Origin: Mycobacterium heckeshornense
GTDB taxonomy: Bacteria; Actinomycetota; Actinomycetes; Mycobacteriales; Mycobacteriaceae
Assembly (NCBI RefSeq): GCF_016592155.1
Contig: NZ_AP024237.1
Span: 4,278,001-4,342,000 of the forward strand
DNA: 64,000 bases
Direction: 5' to 3'
Position numbers and translations under genes: made by a program. The notes below the pieces were generated by a model. That model was given only the letters and a program-made list of their open reading frames with translations. It did not search any database and was not told the DNA's origin. Each line of letters begins with the position of its first letter. Position 1 is the stretch's first letter. Shown here piece by piece: positions 16,461-25,193 of this stretch.

Positions 16461-17813
16461 GTGAACGTCGGTCGCCGAGAGATGATCGCGGCCGCGGTCG
16501 GCGTCGTGCTGGTTGCGGCCGCGTTCGTGCTGCCACGTGCGCATTGCGGGGTCGTCCCGTTGCGTCACATGCCGCCGGACCGCTTCGCCACCCACGCCGC
16601 TGCGACACCGATCTCCGGCTGGTGGGAACCGCACATCGGCTGGGGTTCCGTCCCGGCGGTACTCGTCGCGCTAGCCGTCGTCAGCTACGGTCCGGGGGTG
16701 GCGCAGCGCCTGCGGTGGCGGGCGTTGCCGCTGGTGGCCTGGGCGACGGCCTGCGCGTGGGCATTTGCGCTCGCGATGATCGACGGCTGGCAGCGCGGCT
16801 TCACCGCCCGGTTGACCGACAAAAACGAATACCTGCAACAGGTGCCGAGCATCACGGACATCCCCGAGGCGCTGCGCACCTTTGCCAGCCGAATCCTCGA
16901 CTTCCAGCCGAACTCTTGGATCACGCACGTGTCCGGGCATCCGCCCGGCGCGCTGCTGACGTTCGTGTGGCTAGACCGCCTCGGCTTGGGCGGCGGTGCC
17001 TGGGCAGGGCTGCTCTGTCTGCTGGTCGGTTCGAGCGCGGCGGCCGCGGTGCTGACCGCGATACGAGCAGCGGCCGACGAGCCCACTGCGCGGTTGGCCG
17101 CGCCGTTCGTCACGGTGGCGCCGACGGCCATCTGGATAGCGGTGTCCGCCGATGGGTACTTCGCCGGAGTCGCCGCGTGGGCTATCGCGTTGCTGGCGTT
17201 GGCGGTACGCGGTTCGGTTCGGTTTCCGGGCCTGGTCGCCGCCGGAGCTGGGCTGCTGCTCGGCTGGGCACTGTTCCTCAATTACGGGTTGGCGTTGATG
17301 GCGCTCCCGGCGCTAGCGGTGCTGGTTTGCGCCGACGATTGGCGCCGCTCGGTGCGTGCGCTGACCCCGGTCGTTCTGGCCGCCGTGGGGGTGGTGACGG
17401 TGTTCGCGGGCTTAGGTTTCTGGTGGTTCGATGGCTATACCCTTGTACAGCAACGTTATTGGCAGGGTATCGCTCACGACCGGCCATTCCAGTACTGGAG
17501 CTGGGCCAATCTGGCCGAGGTGGTGTGTGCGATCGGGTTGGGCAGCGTCGCAGGCCTCGGCCGACTGTTCGATCGCGACGCCATCCGGCAGCGCTCAGGT
17601 TTGCACCTGCTGTTGCTGGCCATGCTGGCAGCTATTGTGTGCGCCGACTTAAGCATGCTGAGTAAGGCTGAGACTGAACGGATTTGGCTGCCTTTCACGG
17701 TGTGGCTAACTGCGGCGCCAGCACTGCTGCCACCGCGCTCGCATCGTTTATGGTTGGCGCTGAACGTATTCGGGGCGCTGGTGCTGAATAGCATCATCTT
17801 CACGAATTGGTGA
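16461..17813 (+). CDS. large integral membrane protein (Rv0541c homologue)
   Basis: A 450-residue protein with about ten to twelve transmembrane helices, matching the 449 of Rv0541c. The extracytoplasmic loop after helix 1 carries HMPPDRFATHAA, and a later loop has SWITHVSGHPPGALLTFVWLDR. This resembles the layout of GT-C-type polyprenyl-phosphate-dependent glycosyltransferases, in which an acidic residue sits in the first loop, but I cannot assign a substrate. The GTG start 16461 lies 11 bases after menE. It ends convergently with the DUF2064 gene, seven bases apart. Confidence 0.85.
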   Translation: MNVGRREMIAAAVGVVLVAAAFVLPRAHCGVVPLRHMPPDRFATHAAATPISGWWEPHIGWGSVPAVLVALAVVSYGPGVAQRLRWRALPLVAWATACAWAFALAMIDGWQRGFTARLTDKNEYLQQVPSITDIPEALRTFASRILDFQPNSWITHVSGHPPGALLTFVWLDRLGLGGGAWAGLLCLLVGSSAAAAVLTAIRAAADEPTARLAAPFVTVAPTAIWIAVSADGYFAGVAAWAIALLALAVRGSVRFPGLVAAGAGLLLGWALFLNYGLALMALPALAVLVCADDWRRSVRALTPVVLAAVGVVTVFAGLGFWWFDGYTLVQQRYWQGIAHDRPFQYWSWANLAEVVCAIGLGSVAGLGRLFDRDAIRQRSGLHLLLLAMLAAIVCADLSMLSKAETERIWLPFTVWLTAAPALLPPRSHRLWLALNVFGALVLNSIIFTNW

Positions 17814-17820
17814 CTGGTCG

Positions 17821-18483
17821 TCAGAGCCCTGCCGCGCGGGTGGCTTGACTGAAGCGACTGACCGGTTCGCAAGCATCGCGGACAGCAGCGACATCGTCGA
17901 CGATGTCGAAGTCGGCCAGTGGCTGGACGAGGGTGACGCCAATACCATTGCGGCGCAGAGCGTCCAAGGTAAGCAAACCGGTGTCGGCTCGCGACATCGG
18001 CACCCCGCGCAGGCAGCCGGCCATTGCCGGTGTGCGCACACCAAGCACCCACCAGCCGCCGTCGCGAGCCAATCCGAGCACCGCCGGTGTCTCGCACAGG
18101 CATCGCCCGCACCCCGCCAGTAGCTCACCCGTCACCTGGGGGGTGTCCATCCCGATTTGCAGCACCGGATAGCCGTCCGCCGCGTCGACGTGGGCGTTGG
18201 CGAGCCGGTCAGCGAAGCTGTCGCCGCGCTGGGCAATCACCGTGAAAGAGTCGATCCGATGCCGGATCTCGGTGGCGTGGGCGGCGTGGTCGAGCTCGCC
18301 GGCGAGTGCCAGCACCCGCGCGGCAACCGGTGCGGCAGCGACGGCGTCGAGGGTATCCAGCAGCGCTGCCGCCGCGATTTCGGCGGCGACCCGGTCCCCC
18401 ACGGTCGCCGCCAGCCGGGTCTTGGCCCGGCCGGGCACCGGCGCCTTGGCCACCACCAGCACGGTCACCGGCACGACGGTCAC
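17821..18483 (-). CDS. DUF2064 glycosyltransferase-like protein (Rv0540 homologue)
   Basis: A 220-residue protein of the TIGR04282/DUF2064 family, related in fold to nucleotidyltransferases such as CofC. The start VLVVAKAPVPGRAKTRLA is the nucleotide-binding loop; GMDTPQVT and LARDGGWWVLGVR follow the family pattern. Rv0540 has the same length. It overlaps the upstream GT2 gene as ATGA (18480-18483); such pairs are common in actinobacteria and plantomycete-like clusters, and suggest work on one sugar donor or lipid carrier. Confidence 0.9.
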   Translation of the reverse strand: MTVVPVTVLVVAKAPVPGRAKTRLAATVGDRVAAEIAAAALLDTLDAVAAAPVAARVLALAGELDHAAHATEIRHRIDSFTVIAQRGDSFADRLANAHVDAADGYPVLQIGMDTPQVTGELLAGCGRCLCETPAVLGLARDGGWWVLGVRTPAMAGCLRGVPMSRADTGLLTLDALRRNGIGVTLVQPLADFDIVDDVAAVRDACEPVSRFSQATRAAGL

Positions 18484-19136
18484 GAGATCGCCTTCCAGAA
18501 GTCCAGGATCGCGACGACACTGCCGCGCAACGAGCCGCTGACCTTGGACTCACCGGCGATGCGGGGGCCGTAGACGACGTCACGTTCGACCACACGCCAT
18601 CCAGCCGACGCCGCACGCACCAGCAACTCGAGCGGATAACCCGACCGGCGGTCTTCGACGCCCAGCTTCAGCAACGCGTCGCGCCGGGCGACCCGCATCG
18701 GCGCGATGTCGTGCACCGGCAAACCGTGGCGGGTGCGCAACCGCCAGCTCATCACCCTCGTGCCCAGCCGGGCGACCCACGGCCAGCGCAGGCCGGGCAC
18801 GGGTCGTCGTCGCCCGATGGCCAGGTCGGCGCCGGCCTCGACCTCTGCCACCAGCCGGGGCAGGTCACCCGGATCCAGCGAACCGTCGGCGTCGATCACC
18901 GCGACGATTGCCGTCCTGGCCGCCACCACCCCGGCGTGCACCGCCGAGCCGTACCCGGGCCGCGGCTCGGTCACCACCCTGGCCCCGTGGCGGCGGGCCA
19001 CGTCGGCGGTGTCATCGGTGCTGTTGTTGTCCACCACCAGCACCTGATAGCCCTGCGGAATGGCCGCCAGCACCGCGGGCAGCGACTCCGCCTCGTTGAG
19101 GCAGGGCAGCACCACCGTGACTGCACTGTCGGACAT
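18480..19136 (-). CDS. family 2 glycosyltransferase (Rv0539 homologue, dolichyl-phosphate sugar synthase-like)
   Basis: GT2 enzyme of 218 residues. The fold start VVLPCLNEAESLPAVLAAIP is followed by VVDNNSTDDTA (nucleotide site) and VIDADGSLDPGDL, the DxD metal motif. No membrane domain is present, so it probably charges a polyprenyl phosphate at the inner face of the membrane. The ATG at 19134-19136 opens MSDSAVTVVLPC; codons upstream in frame look non-coding. The end overlaps the DUF2064 gene by four bases. Rv0539 is 210 residues. Confidence 0.9.
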   Translation of the reverse strand: MSDSAVTVVLPCLNEAESLPAVLAAIPQGYQVLVVDNNSTDDTADVARRHGARVVTEPRPGYGSAVHAGVVAARTAIVAVIDADGSLDPGDLPRLVAEVEAGADLAIGRRRPVPGLRWPWVARLGTRVMSWRLRTRHGLPVHDIAPMRVARRDALLKLGVEDRRSGYPLELLVRAASAGWRVVERDVVYGPRIAGESKVSGSLRGSVVAILDFWKAIS

Positions 19137-19665
19137 GCCCTTCGACAGTAGGGCAGCACACTCGGGCAATCGGCAGTTTCACGCCCGCGGGGAGCAGAAG
19201 CTCGCCGTCAATGGTCGCCGGCCCGCAGGACAGACAGACGGCGGCTACGATCGACCGGCCGATGGCAAGTAAAGGTGTGCAGCAGCGGGTCCGGCGAATA
19301 GCCGAGACAGCGCTCGGCGAACAGCGGCTGGATCCCGATGCTGTACGGCCCGCCGCTGCGGCCTCAGTGTGGCACCTCGTATACCGATTACGACGAACGG
19401 TTGATGTCGGGCACCGACCGAGAAACCGCTCGGCGTCACGTATACGGCCGCATCGAGGAAGTTTTGAACAGTTGGCGCGATACGCGGGGGATGCCGTGCG
19501 ATTCCGACTAGCATTCCCAATGCCTTTGGAAGCCGCGGCCGAGCCGACTTCCGCCATGTTGAGTGCGCTGCACCGCGCGGGCTGGATGGATATGCGAATG
19601 CTGTTTCAGCGTGGGGAATTTCGCATGCCAGCCCCCACCCGTACGGCGAGACGAAGGAGCTTGTA
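19137..19665. other. 529-base interval without a confident gene
   Basis: The interval separates the GT2 gene from the HTTM unit. Apart from the 57-codon frame at 19338-19511 I see no conserved coding sequence, and lower G+C stretches and scattered stops suggest decayed DNA. It probably also holds the promoter of the GT2 gene. Confidence 0.5.
19338..19511 (+). CDS. possible small protein or gene remnant, 57 residues
   Basis: ATG 19338 to TAG 19511. The translation is protein-like, with a proline-rich start (LYGPPLRPQCG) and an amphipathic, charged stretch (SYTDYDERLMSGTDRETARR), unlike the other two forward frames. The same frame continues upstream of the ATG as SANSGWIP until a TAG. No SD sequence stands before the ATG, so it may be the end of a decayed gene. 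I do not recognise a family. Confidence 0.3.
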   Translation: MLYGPPLRPQCGTSYTDYDERLMSGTDRETARRHVYGRIEEVLNSWRDTRGMPCDSD

Positions 19666-20205
19666 CTGAGCGTCAAGAGGTGGTCGGCGATTGGGCAGCG
19701 GTTCGAGCGCTCCCGCGTCGGCGAGGCGGTGCTTAGCTGTGTGGTCGTGGTGGTGCTCATCACCGGCGTGGTGTGGAGCCTTCCCGATGCTGAGCTCAAG
19801 CGGCGGCTGGTGCCGGTGCTGGAGCCGGTCGCATCGGCGACTGGTCTGGAGCAAAACTGGCGGATGTATGCCCCCGACCCGCTGGAGCGCCTGGAATTCG
19901 TCGAGGTGAGTGTCACCATGGCCGATGGGTCCCAGCGGGTATGGACCAATCCGCGCGGTGACCGCGTGCTGGGAGCGTTCGCCTGGTATCGGTGGCAGAA
20001 GCTCAAAGAGAACCTCGTGCACCAGCCGGCCAGCCGAGTTGGTTTGGCGCATTGGGTTGTTCGTCGATTCACCGGTCGCGGCGAACATGCTAGCCGAGTG
20101 CAGATAATTTTGCGTACCGAATCGCTGCCAGCGCCGGGCACAAATGGTCCCCGCACTGGCGGTAAGGAAATCATCTACGACGAAATGTTGGCCGCCGAGC
20201 GATGA
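19666..20205 (+). CDS. HTTM-partner membrane-anchored protein
   Basis: A protein of about 179 residues with one N-terminal transmembrane helix (AVLSCVVVVVLITGVVWSLP) and an extracytoplasmic domain that starts with the motif LEQNWRMYAPDPLERLEF. The W-x-M/L-x-A-P-x-P motif is typical of proteins encoded next to HTTM genes. The frame has no ATG or GTG before 19729, which would leave only the membrane helix; CTG 19666 lies six bases after an AAGGAG (19654-19659) and is the better start. The stop overlaps the HTTM start as ATGA (20202-20205). Confidence 0.65.
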   Translation: MSVKRWSAIGQRFERSRVGEAVLSCVVVVVLITGVVWSLPDAELKRRLVPVLEPVASATGLEQNWRMYAPDPLERLEFVEVSVTMADGSQRVWTNPRGDRVLGAFAWYRWQKLKENLVHQPASRVGLAHWVVRRFTGRGEHASRVQIILRTESLPAPGTNGPRTGGKEIIYDEMLAAER

Positions 20206-21223
20206 CCGGGCCGGGGAGCCGTCAGCGGCCATGGGCGGCCGCGGTGAAAAGCTGGCGGGCGTTTTGGTTCCAGACACAGCCTGCCTACACCTTGGGTCTG
20301 GTCAGGATGGCGTTCGGTGCGGTGGCGATCGGCTGGACGGTCTCTTTGCGTCCCGATCTGTATGAGCTATTTGGCCCACGCGGGGTGGAGCCGCCGGGGG
20401 GAAGGTTTTCAATGGGGGGGTTTTCGCACTCTGGACCAGTGACCGTGCGCTGTTTCTCGGGTGGGCGGTGCTGCTCGTTTCGTCGGTCTTGGTGACGATC
20501 GGTTGGCACAGCCGGCTGGCCGCGCTGGTGGTGTTCGTGCTCATCGTGTCGTTCGAACACCGCAACCCGTGGGTGTGGAATTCCGGCGATATCGTTGTCC
20601 GCCTTGAGGCGTTGTTCCTTGCGCTGTCGCCGTGTGGTGCGGCGTTGTCGCTCGACCAGCAACGCGCCGGCGCGACGTTCTGGTCAGCGCAGCGACGCCC
20701 ACAGTGGCCGCTGCGATTAATGCAATTACAGCTGTCACTGATCTATCTCGCGTCCGTGCTGAGCAAGATCAACGGCAGCGCGTGGCCACAAGGCACTGCG
20801 GTGTCCTACGCCCTGCGCCTGCAAGACATGCTGCTGGTTCGGGCCCCGGACTGGCTCACCGAGAGCCCGCTGCTGATGAACATCGCCACCTGGGGTTCGC
20901 TCGGCGTCGAGCTGTCCCTGGCGATTTTGGTGTGGAACCACCGATTGCGGCCATGGGTTCTGGCCGCGGGTGTGCTCATGCACACGTTGATCATGATCAC
21001 CATCGCCGTTGGCTTTTTCACACTGGCGATGTTCGTCCTTTATCTCGCATTTGTGCCGCCCAACACCGTGCAGTGCCTTCCCCGCAATACCAAAGACGCC
21101 GTGACGAAAACGGCGACAATGCTGACTCGCCGACCACGAAGCAGTCGCCAATCGGTCAGCGACCGCAAAAACGACGCGGCGGCAAAGAGTTGTCGCGAGC
21201 GCGGCTCTGCTGACCCGATGTAA
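20202..21223 (+). pseudogene. HTTM-domain (gamma-carboxylase-like) membrane protein, frameshifted
   Basis: Multi-helix membrane protein of the HTTM family, distant relatives of vitamin K-dependent gamma-carboxylase. The first frame (20202-20495) covers FWFQTQPAYTLGLVRMAFGA and LYELFGPRGVEPPGG, then turns into nonsense after a run of seven G (20414-20420). The family sequence resumes in another frame (VFALWTSDRALFLGWAVLLV) and runs to 21223 with SFEHRNPWVWNSGDIVVRLE and LIYLASVLSKINGSAWPQGT. One missing G would explain it: a mutation, a phase-variable tract or a sequencing error. Intact length would be about 340 residues. Confidence 0.75.
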
Positions 21224-21304
21224 TCATCGAAAGACTTTGGTGAACAACAGTTCTCGGGTCGATAGCCGTTCCGGCCGCTGGGCGCCGACGCTGGTTTGCC
21301 GCGA

Positions 21305-23167
21305 TTAGTGGTGGTGCCAACCGCCGGTCGTGCCACCGCCCGTGGTGCCGCCACCCGTCGTGCCGCCACCTGTCGTGCCGCCACCAGTCGTGCCAGCCGT
21401 GGTGCCGCCACCCGTCGTGCCAGCCGTGGTGCCGCCACCCGTCGTGCCGCCACCGGTCGTGCCACCGGTCGTACCCGCAGTCGTGCCGCCACCCGTCGTG
21501 CCACCCGTGGTGCCGCCACCAGTCGTGCCACCGGTTGTGCCACCGGTCGTACCCGCAGTCGTGCCGCCACCCGTCGTGCCGCCACCCGTCGTGCCACCGG
21601 TCGTGCCCCCGGTGGTACCGGCGGTCGTGCCGCCAGTCGTGCCACCGGTCGTACCCGCAGTAGTGCCGCCACCCGTCGTGCCGCCACCCGTCGTGCCACC
21701 CGTGGTGCCGCCACCCGTCGTGCCACCGGTCGTCGTGCCACCGGTCGTACCCGCAGTAGTGCCGCCACCCGTCGTGCCACCGGTCGTGCCCCCGGTGGTA
21801 CCGGCGGTCGTGCCGCCAGTCGTGCTACTGGGCGGCGGGTTGATCGGGATGGGGATCGGAATCGGAATAGGGACTGGGTTGTAAGTCGGCGGAGGCGGCG
21901 CAGGGGCCACCGGCGGTGGTTGCTCAATCGGAGGACCAGCCGGGGCTCCGCCAGGCAGTTGTTGAGTCCCGGGGCCGGTGACACCCTGCGGAGCACCACC
22001 ATCCGAACCCGACGGCAGCTGGGGCGCTTGCGGGGGCGGTGAAGCGGCCGCACCAGGCGGCGGCAACACCGGCATGAAGTTCCCCGGAACAGGCTTCTGC
22101 TGCTGTCGAACCGGCTGCTGTGGCTGACTCGCCGCGGTCGGTCGAATTCCCACTGTTACCGCGACGGCCAACGCGGCGCACCCGGCAACCACGATGCCGC
22201 CGACGGTGCTGCCCACAAGCAACGCCCGGCCCACCTGCGGTGGCGCCGCCTCGGCCTCATCCTCGTCACCGGCGTATTCCATCGGCAGCAACTCGGAATC
22301 GTCGTCCGCCATCGAGTAGGCAAGCTGAGCGCCCGAGCCTGTGAGATCCTCCGACGGCTCGATCATCGTCGCGTCCTGGGATGGCATCGCCGCCATCGTC
22401 GCGTCCTGGGATGGCATCGCCGCCATCGTCGCGTCCTGGGATGGCATCGCCGCCATCGTCGCGTCCTGGACCGGCATCGCCGCCATCGTCGCGTCCTGGA
22501 CCGGCATCGCCGTCTGCGTCATCGCCACCGACGCCGCGGCCAGCGCCGCGCCTCGGGCAATCGCGAATTCCGGATCGTCCGGCACCGCTACCGGCAAAGC
22601 TGAGGTGGCGCGAAGTTCGTCCGCCACCGCCGAAACATCCGCGGATCTGCCGATCAGGTAGATGTCTTCGGCCGCTCCTGACTGCTCGCGCAGCCGGCCC
22701 AACAACCTCCCGGCCGCAGTGACACCGTCCGAGCCGCGCAGCGGCTCGGCGCCCAAAGCCGTCATCGTCGCGTCGTCGCCGCCGACAACAGACAGCATCG
22801 CCGTGTCGTCATCGATCAGAAGCACACCATGTTGCCCGGTGCCGCGAGAAAGATTGCGCACCAACGCCGTTACTGCCTCCGGCTCGGATAGCAACGACAC
22901 ATTGTGGACACCCGAGTCGTCTAGCACCTTACGCAGCTGACCGGCTTGACGCTGATCCGCCCAGCACAGCCGGGTACCGACGAGCCGATGGCCTTCATCG
23001 GCGAGCAGCCGGTGCGTGCCGACGACCGTTTCCGACAGCCTCCCGATCGGGTCCGCGGCAAGGTCGACAACGGACTGATCGATCACCACGTCGCCACCGT
23101 CGCCCGACCCGACGAGCGCCAAACGCGCGGCCGGACCTGTGACCGCGACGCCCAACGCTACGTCCAT
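21305..23167 (-). CDS. Rv0538-like membrane protein with Hsp70-like domain and T/G repeat tail
   Basis: A 620-residue protein in four parts. Residues 1-210 form an actin/Hsp70-like domain (MDVALGVAVTGPAARLALVG, LLIDDDTAMLSVVGGDD) that Rv0538 shares. Residues about 218-265 hold five 10-residue repeats (MPSQDATMAA type). One transmembrane helix follows near 330-355, then a proline-rich stretch, and finally roughly 180 residues of TTGG/GTTGG/TAGTT repeats ending in WHHH. Mtb Rv0538 has TTP repeats instead. A good SD (GAGAGGAGA) precedes ATG 23167. It is divergent from the Rv0537c homologue, as in Mtb. Function unknown; an envelope-spanning or mucin-like role is a guess. Confidence 0.88.
   Translation of the reverse strand: MDVALGVAVTGPAARLALVGSGDGGDVVIDQSVVDLAADPIGRLSETVVGTHRLLADEGHRLVGTRLCWADQRQAGQLRKVLDDSGVHNVSLLSEPEAVTALVRNLSRGTGQHGVLLIDDDTAMLSVVGGDDATMTALGAEPLRGSDGVTAAGRLLGRLREQSGAAEDIYLIGRSADVSAVADELRATSALPVAVPDDPEFAIARGAALAAASVAMTQTAMPVQDATMAAMPVQDATMAAMPSQDATMAAMPSQDATMAAMPSQDATMIEPSEDLTGSGAQLAYSMADDDSELLPMEYAGDEDEAEAAPPQVGRALLVGSTVGGIVVAGCAALAVAVTVGIRPTAASQPQQPVRQQQKPVPGNFMPVLPPPGAAASPPPQAPQLPSGSDGGAPQGVTGPGTQQLPGGAPAGPPIEQPPPVAPAPPPPTYNPVPIPIPIPIPINPPPSSTTGGTTAGTTGGTTGGTTGGGTTAGTTGGTTTGGTTGGGTTGGTTGGGTTGGGTTAGTTGGTTGGTTAGTTGGTTGGTTGGGTTGGGTTAGTTGGTTGGTTGGGTTGGTTGGGTTAGTTGGTTGGGTTGGGTTAGTTGGGTTAGTTGGGTTGGGTTGGGTTGGGTTGGWHHH
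21315..21832. repeat. low-complexity Thr/Gly-coding repeat tract
   Basis: Imperfect short repeats based on units such as GTCGTGCCACCG and GTCGTGCCGCCACCC on the plus strand encode the TTGG-type tail of the Rv0538-like protein on the minus strand. Such tracts vary in length by slippage and may be misassembled. Confidence 0.8.
22364..22513. repeat. five tandem 30-base units inside the Rv0538-like gene
   Basis: Five in-register copies of a 30-base unit beginning CATCGTCGCGTCCTGG. The first three share GGGATGG and the last two GGACCGG at the same place, so the array grew by duplication of two variants. It encodes MPVQDATMAA/MPSQDATMAA and keeps the frame. Confidence 0.9.
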
Positions 23168-23453
23168 CGCGGTTCTCCTCTCTGAAACTGCGCATCGCAT
23201 CGGCACGTCCACCGCGGATCGCTGGCATGGAAATCACCGGCTGGCTGCGACAATGTCTCATCATCATTACACCGCGATGACTCTGGCGGCATCCGGCGTT
23301 GGACAACTTTGCTCTTACGCAGGTCGGACCGGCCCATAGGCGCTGCCGCGGGTCTTCCAGACGAGCGGTATGTTTCGCAGACCAGCAGCGCAACAGTGCC
23401 CGGGAGGTGTTAACTGTGCCCACAACCGGTTGCCAAAACCATTCAGGGGGAGC

Positions 23454-25193
23454 ATGGTGAGCGAAAGCCGTGGGGACACGCCTACCGGTCGGTCCAGCGC
23501 CCGACCACGCATTGCCCGCGCCCAAACCACGGATCCATCGCAGGAACCGCGCCACCCCTCCAGCCAGTTCGCCGCCACCCAACCGATTTCCACGCAGAAA
23601 TTGTCGCCACCGCTCTCGCGGTCCGTCGTGACCCCCGAGTCGGCACGACGATGGAACATCGGCCGCGACGTGGCCGCGGCTGTGCTGCTGCTTGTCGCAC
23701 CGTTCTTCCCGTGGAACCTGTACTTCGGCGGCGGCATCCCCGGCGGCCGCGGTGGCGTATTCGCATTGCTGCTCGCTGCCACCGCCCTTTCACTGGGGTC
23801 GATCGCCGCAACCTATGCGGGGCCCCGGAGACTGATCAGCCCCCGCTTCGACTCGGTCCTGATTGGTCGGCTGCGGGCAGGACTCAACGCGCCGTACGGG
23901 CTGCTGGTGTTCGGCGTCGTGGTGTTCGACGTGGTGCAGACCGTCCGATACGGCGGCAGCGCCAATGTGCCGGGCGGTGTGGGTCCGGGCGCATGGCTGG
24001 GCATCGCCGGCTCGTTGTTGAGCGCGCAGCCAGTGATCACTAGCGCCGCCGCCGACGACGGCAGGTTCCGAGGCTGGCTGCAGTCTGCCCGCGTCGTGGG
24101 CTATGGCTCGATCACCCTTGCCGCGCTGAGCTTTTCGTTCAACCTGTTCTGGCGGGTGAAAAGTGCCCTGCCAGGCTCGACGGGGTCTGGGTTCGGCAAG
24201 CAGAATGTGGCGATCATCGTAACTGCGCTGATCTACGGCATCGTGGCGTTGGTGGCAGTCGTCGTGGCGTCGCGATGGATCCTTCGGCGCAGCCGGGTAT
24301 CTCGGCTCGCGATCATTGCACTCGGGGCGTCGGCTCTGCTTGCTGGACTGATCGTGTGGATTCTGCCCATGGGGCGTGAGATCGACGGATTCCACGGCAT
24401 CGCCCAGAACACGTCGACGGCAGGTGTCGGGTTCGAGGGCTATCTGGCCTGGACCGCGGCAGCAGCGATTTTCGCGCCGCTGATCCTAATGACGACCATG
24501 ACGGTCCAGCAGGCCGATATTTGGCGAGCCGCTGCGCGAAAAAGCCTGCTGCTCATAGTGGTATGGTGTGTCGGTTCGGTGGTGATGCGCGTCACCGACC
24601 TCATCGTTTCGGTGACTTTGAGTCTGCCGTATTCGCCCTACGACAGCGCAGCGATGGCCGCGTTCGACCTTGTCACCGCTGTACTGGCCATTTGGCTTCA
24701 CATCAACCTGCTCAATCGTGCTCTGCCCGCGGTGGTGATCACTTCAGCATGTGCAGTCCTGTTGGTGCTCACTATTGCTCGCATCATGGTGGGCATCGCA
24801 TTTGCGCCCCGCTTCGCCGGCCCGTCACCGGCGTCGAATGCGGTCTACGGGAACAATCTGGCCCAGCAGATCACCAGCACCTTCGACGTTGTGCTCTGCG
24901 GGCTAGCCGTCTGCATCCTCGCAATCGCCGTCGTCACCGGCCGCTCACGTCCAACTGCGAAGACCACCAGCCCAATTCGCGCTGCTCAGCCATCTCCAGA
25001 CCCACAGACGACGCGGTTGGCAGCCGGGGACCCGCAGACGACGCGGTTGGCGACGGGTGGCCGTGCGGAGCCGCCGTCGTCGCCGCGAATCCATCGTCCC
25101 CCGAGCGACGACACGCGGCACACGAGCGCCGCAAAGCCCAAGATCTATCGGACACAAAGTGACCCGCGTGAGGGTGGCCGTCACCAAGCGTGA
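23454..25193 (+). CDS. integral membrane protein (Rv0537c homologue)
   Basis: A protein of about 579 residues: a hydrophilic N-terminal 65 residues, ten or more transmembrane helices (from VAAAVLLLVAPFFPWNLYFG onward), and a hydrophilic C-terminal tail with two DPQTTRLA repeats. Rv0537c is 477 residues and also divergent from Rv0538, so the two probably work together, although neither has a known activity. ATG 23454 is very close to the AGGGGGAG at 23445-23452; GTG 23457 has better spacing and may be the real start. The TGA abuts the TAG of the convergent gene with no gap. Confidence 0.85.
   Translation: MVSESRGDTPTGRSSARPRIARAQTTDPSQEPRHPSSQFAATQPISTQKLSPPLSRSVVTPESARRWNIGRDVAAAVLLLVAPFFPWNLYFGGGIPGGRGGVFALLLAATALSLGSIAATYAGPRRLISPRFDSVLIGRLRAGLNAPYGLLVFGVVVFDVVQTVRYGGSANVPGGVGPGAWLGIAGSLLSAQPVITSAAADDGRFRGWLQSARVVGYGSITLAALSFSFNLFWRVKSALPGSTGSGFGKQNVAIIVTALIYGIVALVAVVVASRWILRRSRVSRLAIIALGASALLAGLIVWILPMGREIDGFHGIAQNTSTAGVGFEGYLAWTAAAAIFAPLILMTTMTVQQADIWRAAARKSLLLIVVWCVGSVVMRVTDLIVSVTLSLPYSPYDSAAMAAFDLVTAVLAIWLHINLLNRALPAVVITSACAVLLVLTIARIMVGIAFAPRFAGPSPASNAVYGNNLAQQITSTFDVVLCGLAVCILAIAVVTGRSRPTAKTTSPIRAAQPSPDPQTTRLAAGDPQTTRLATGGRAEPPSSPRIHRPPSDDTRHTSAAKPKIYRTQSDPREGGRHQA

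Noticed and set aside
19245..20174. 309-codon minus-strand frame over the HTTM partner and the empty interval
   Set aside because: Ser/Arg/Thr-rich shadow composition with no hydrophobic pattern; the plus strand has the coupled HTTM unit.
21296..22042. Long plus-strand frame rich in Arg/Ala/Thr (and another rich in Pro/Val) over the repeat tract
   Set aside because: It is the antisense image of the T/G repeats of the Rv0538-like gene; the minus-strand protein has the conserved domain and SD.
22364..22513. Regular 30-base repeats that could suggest a CRISPR array
   Set aside because: There are no spacers; the units are contiguous, in frame and encode a 10-residue repeat.
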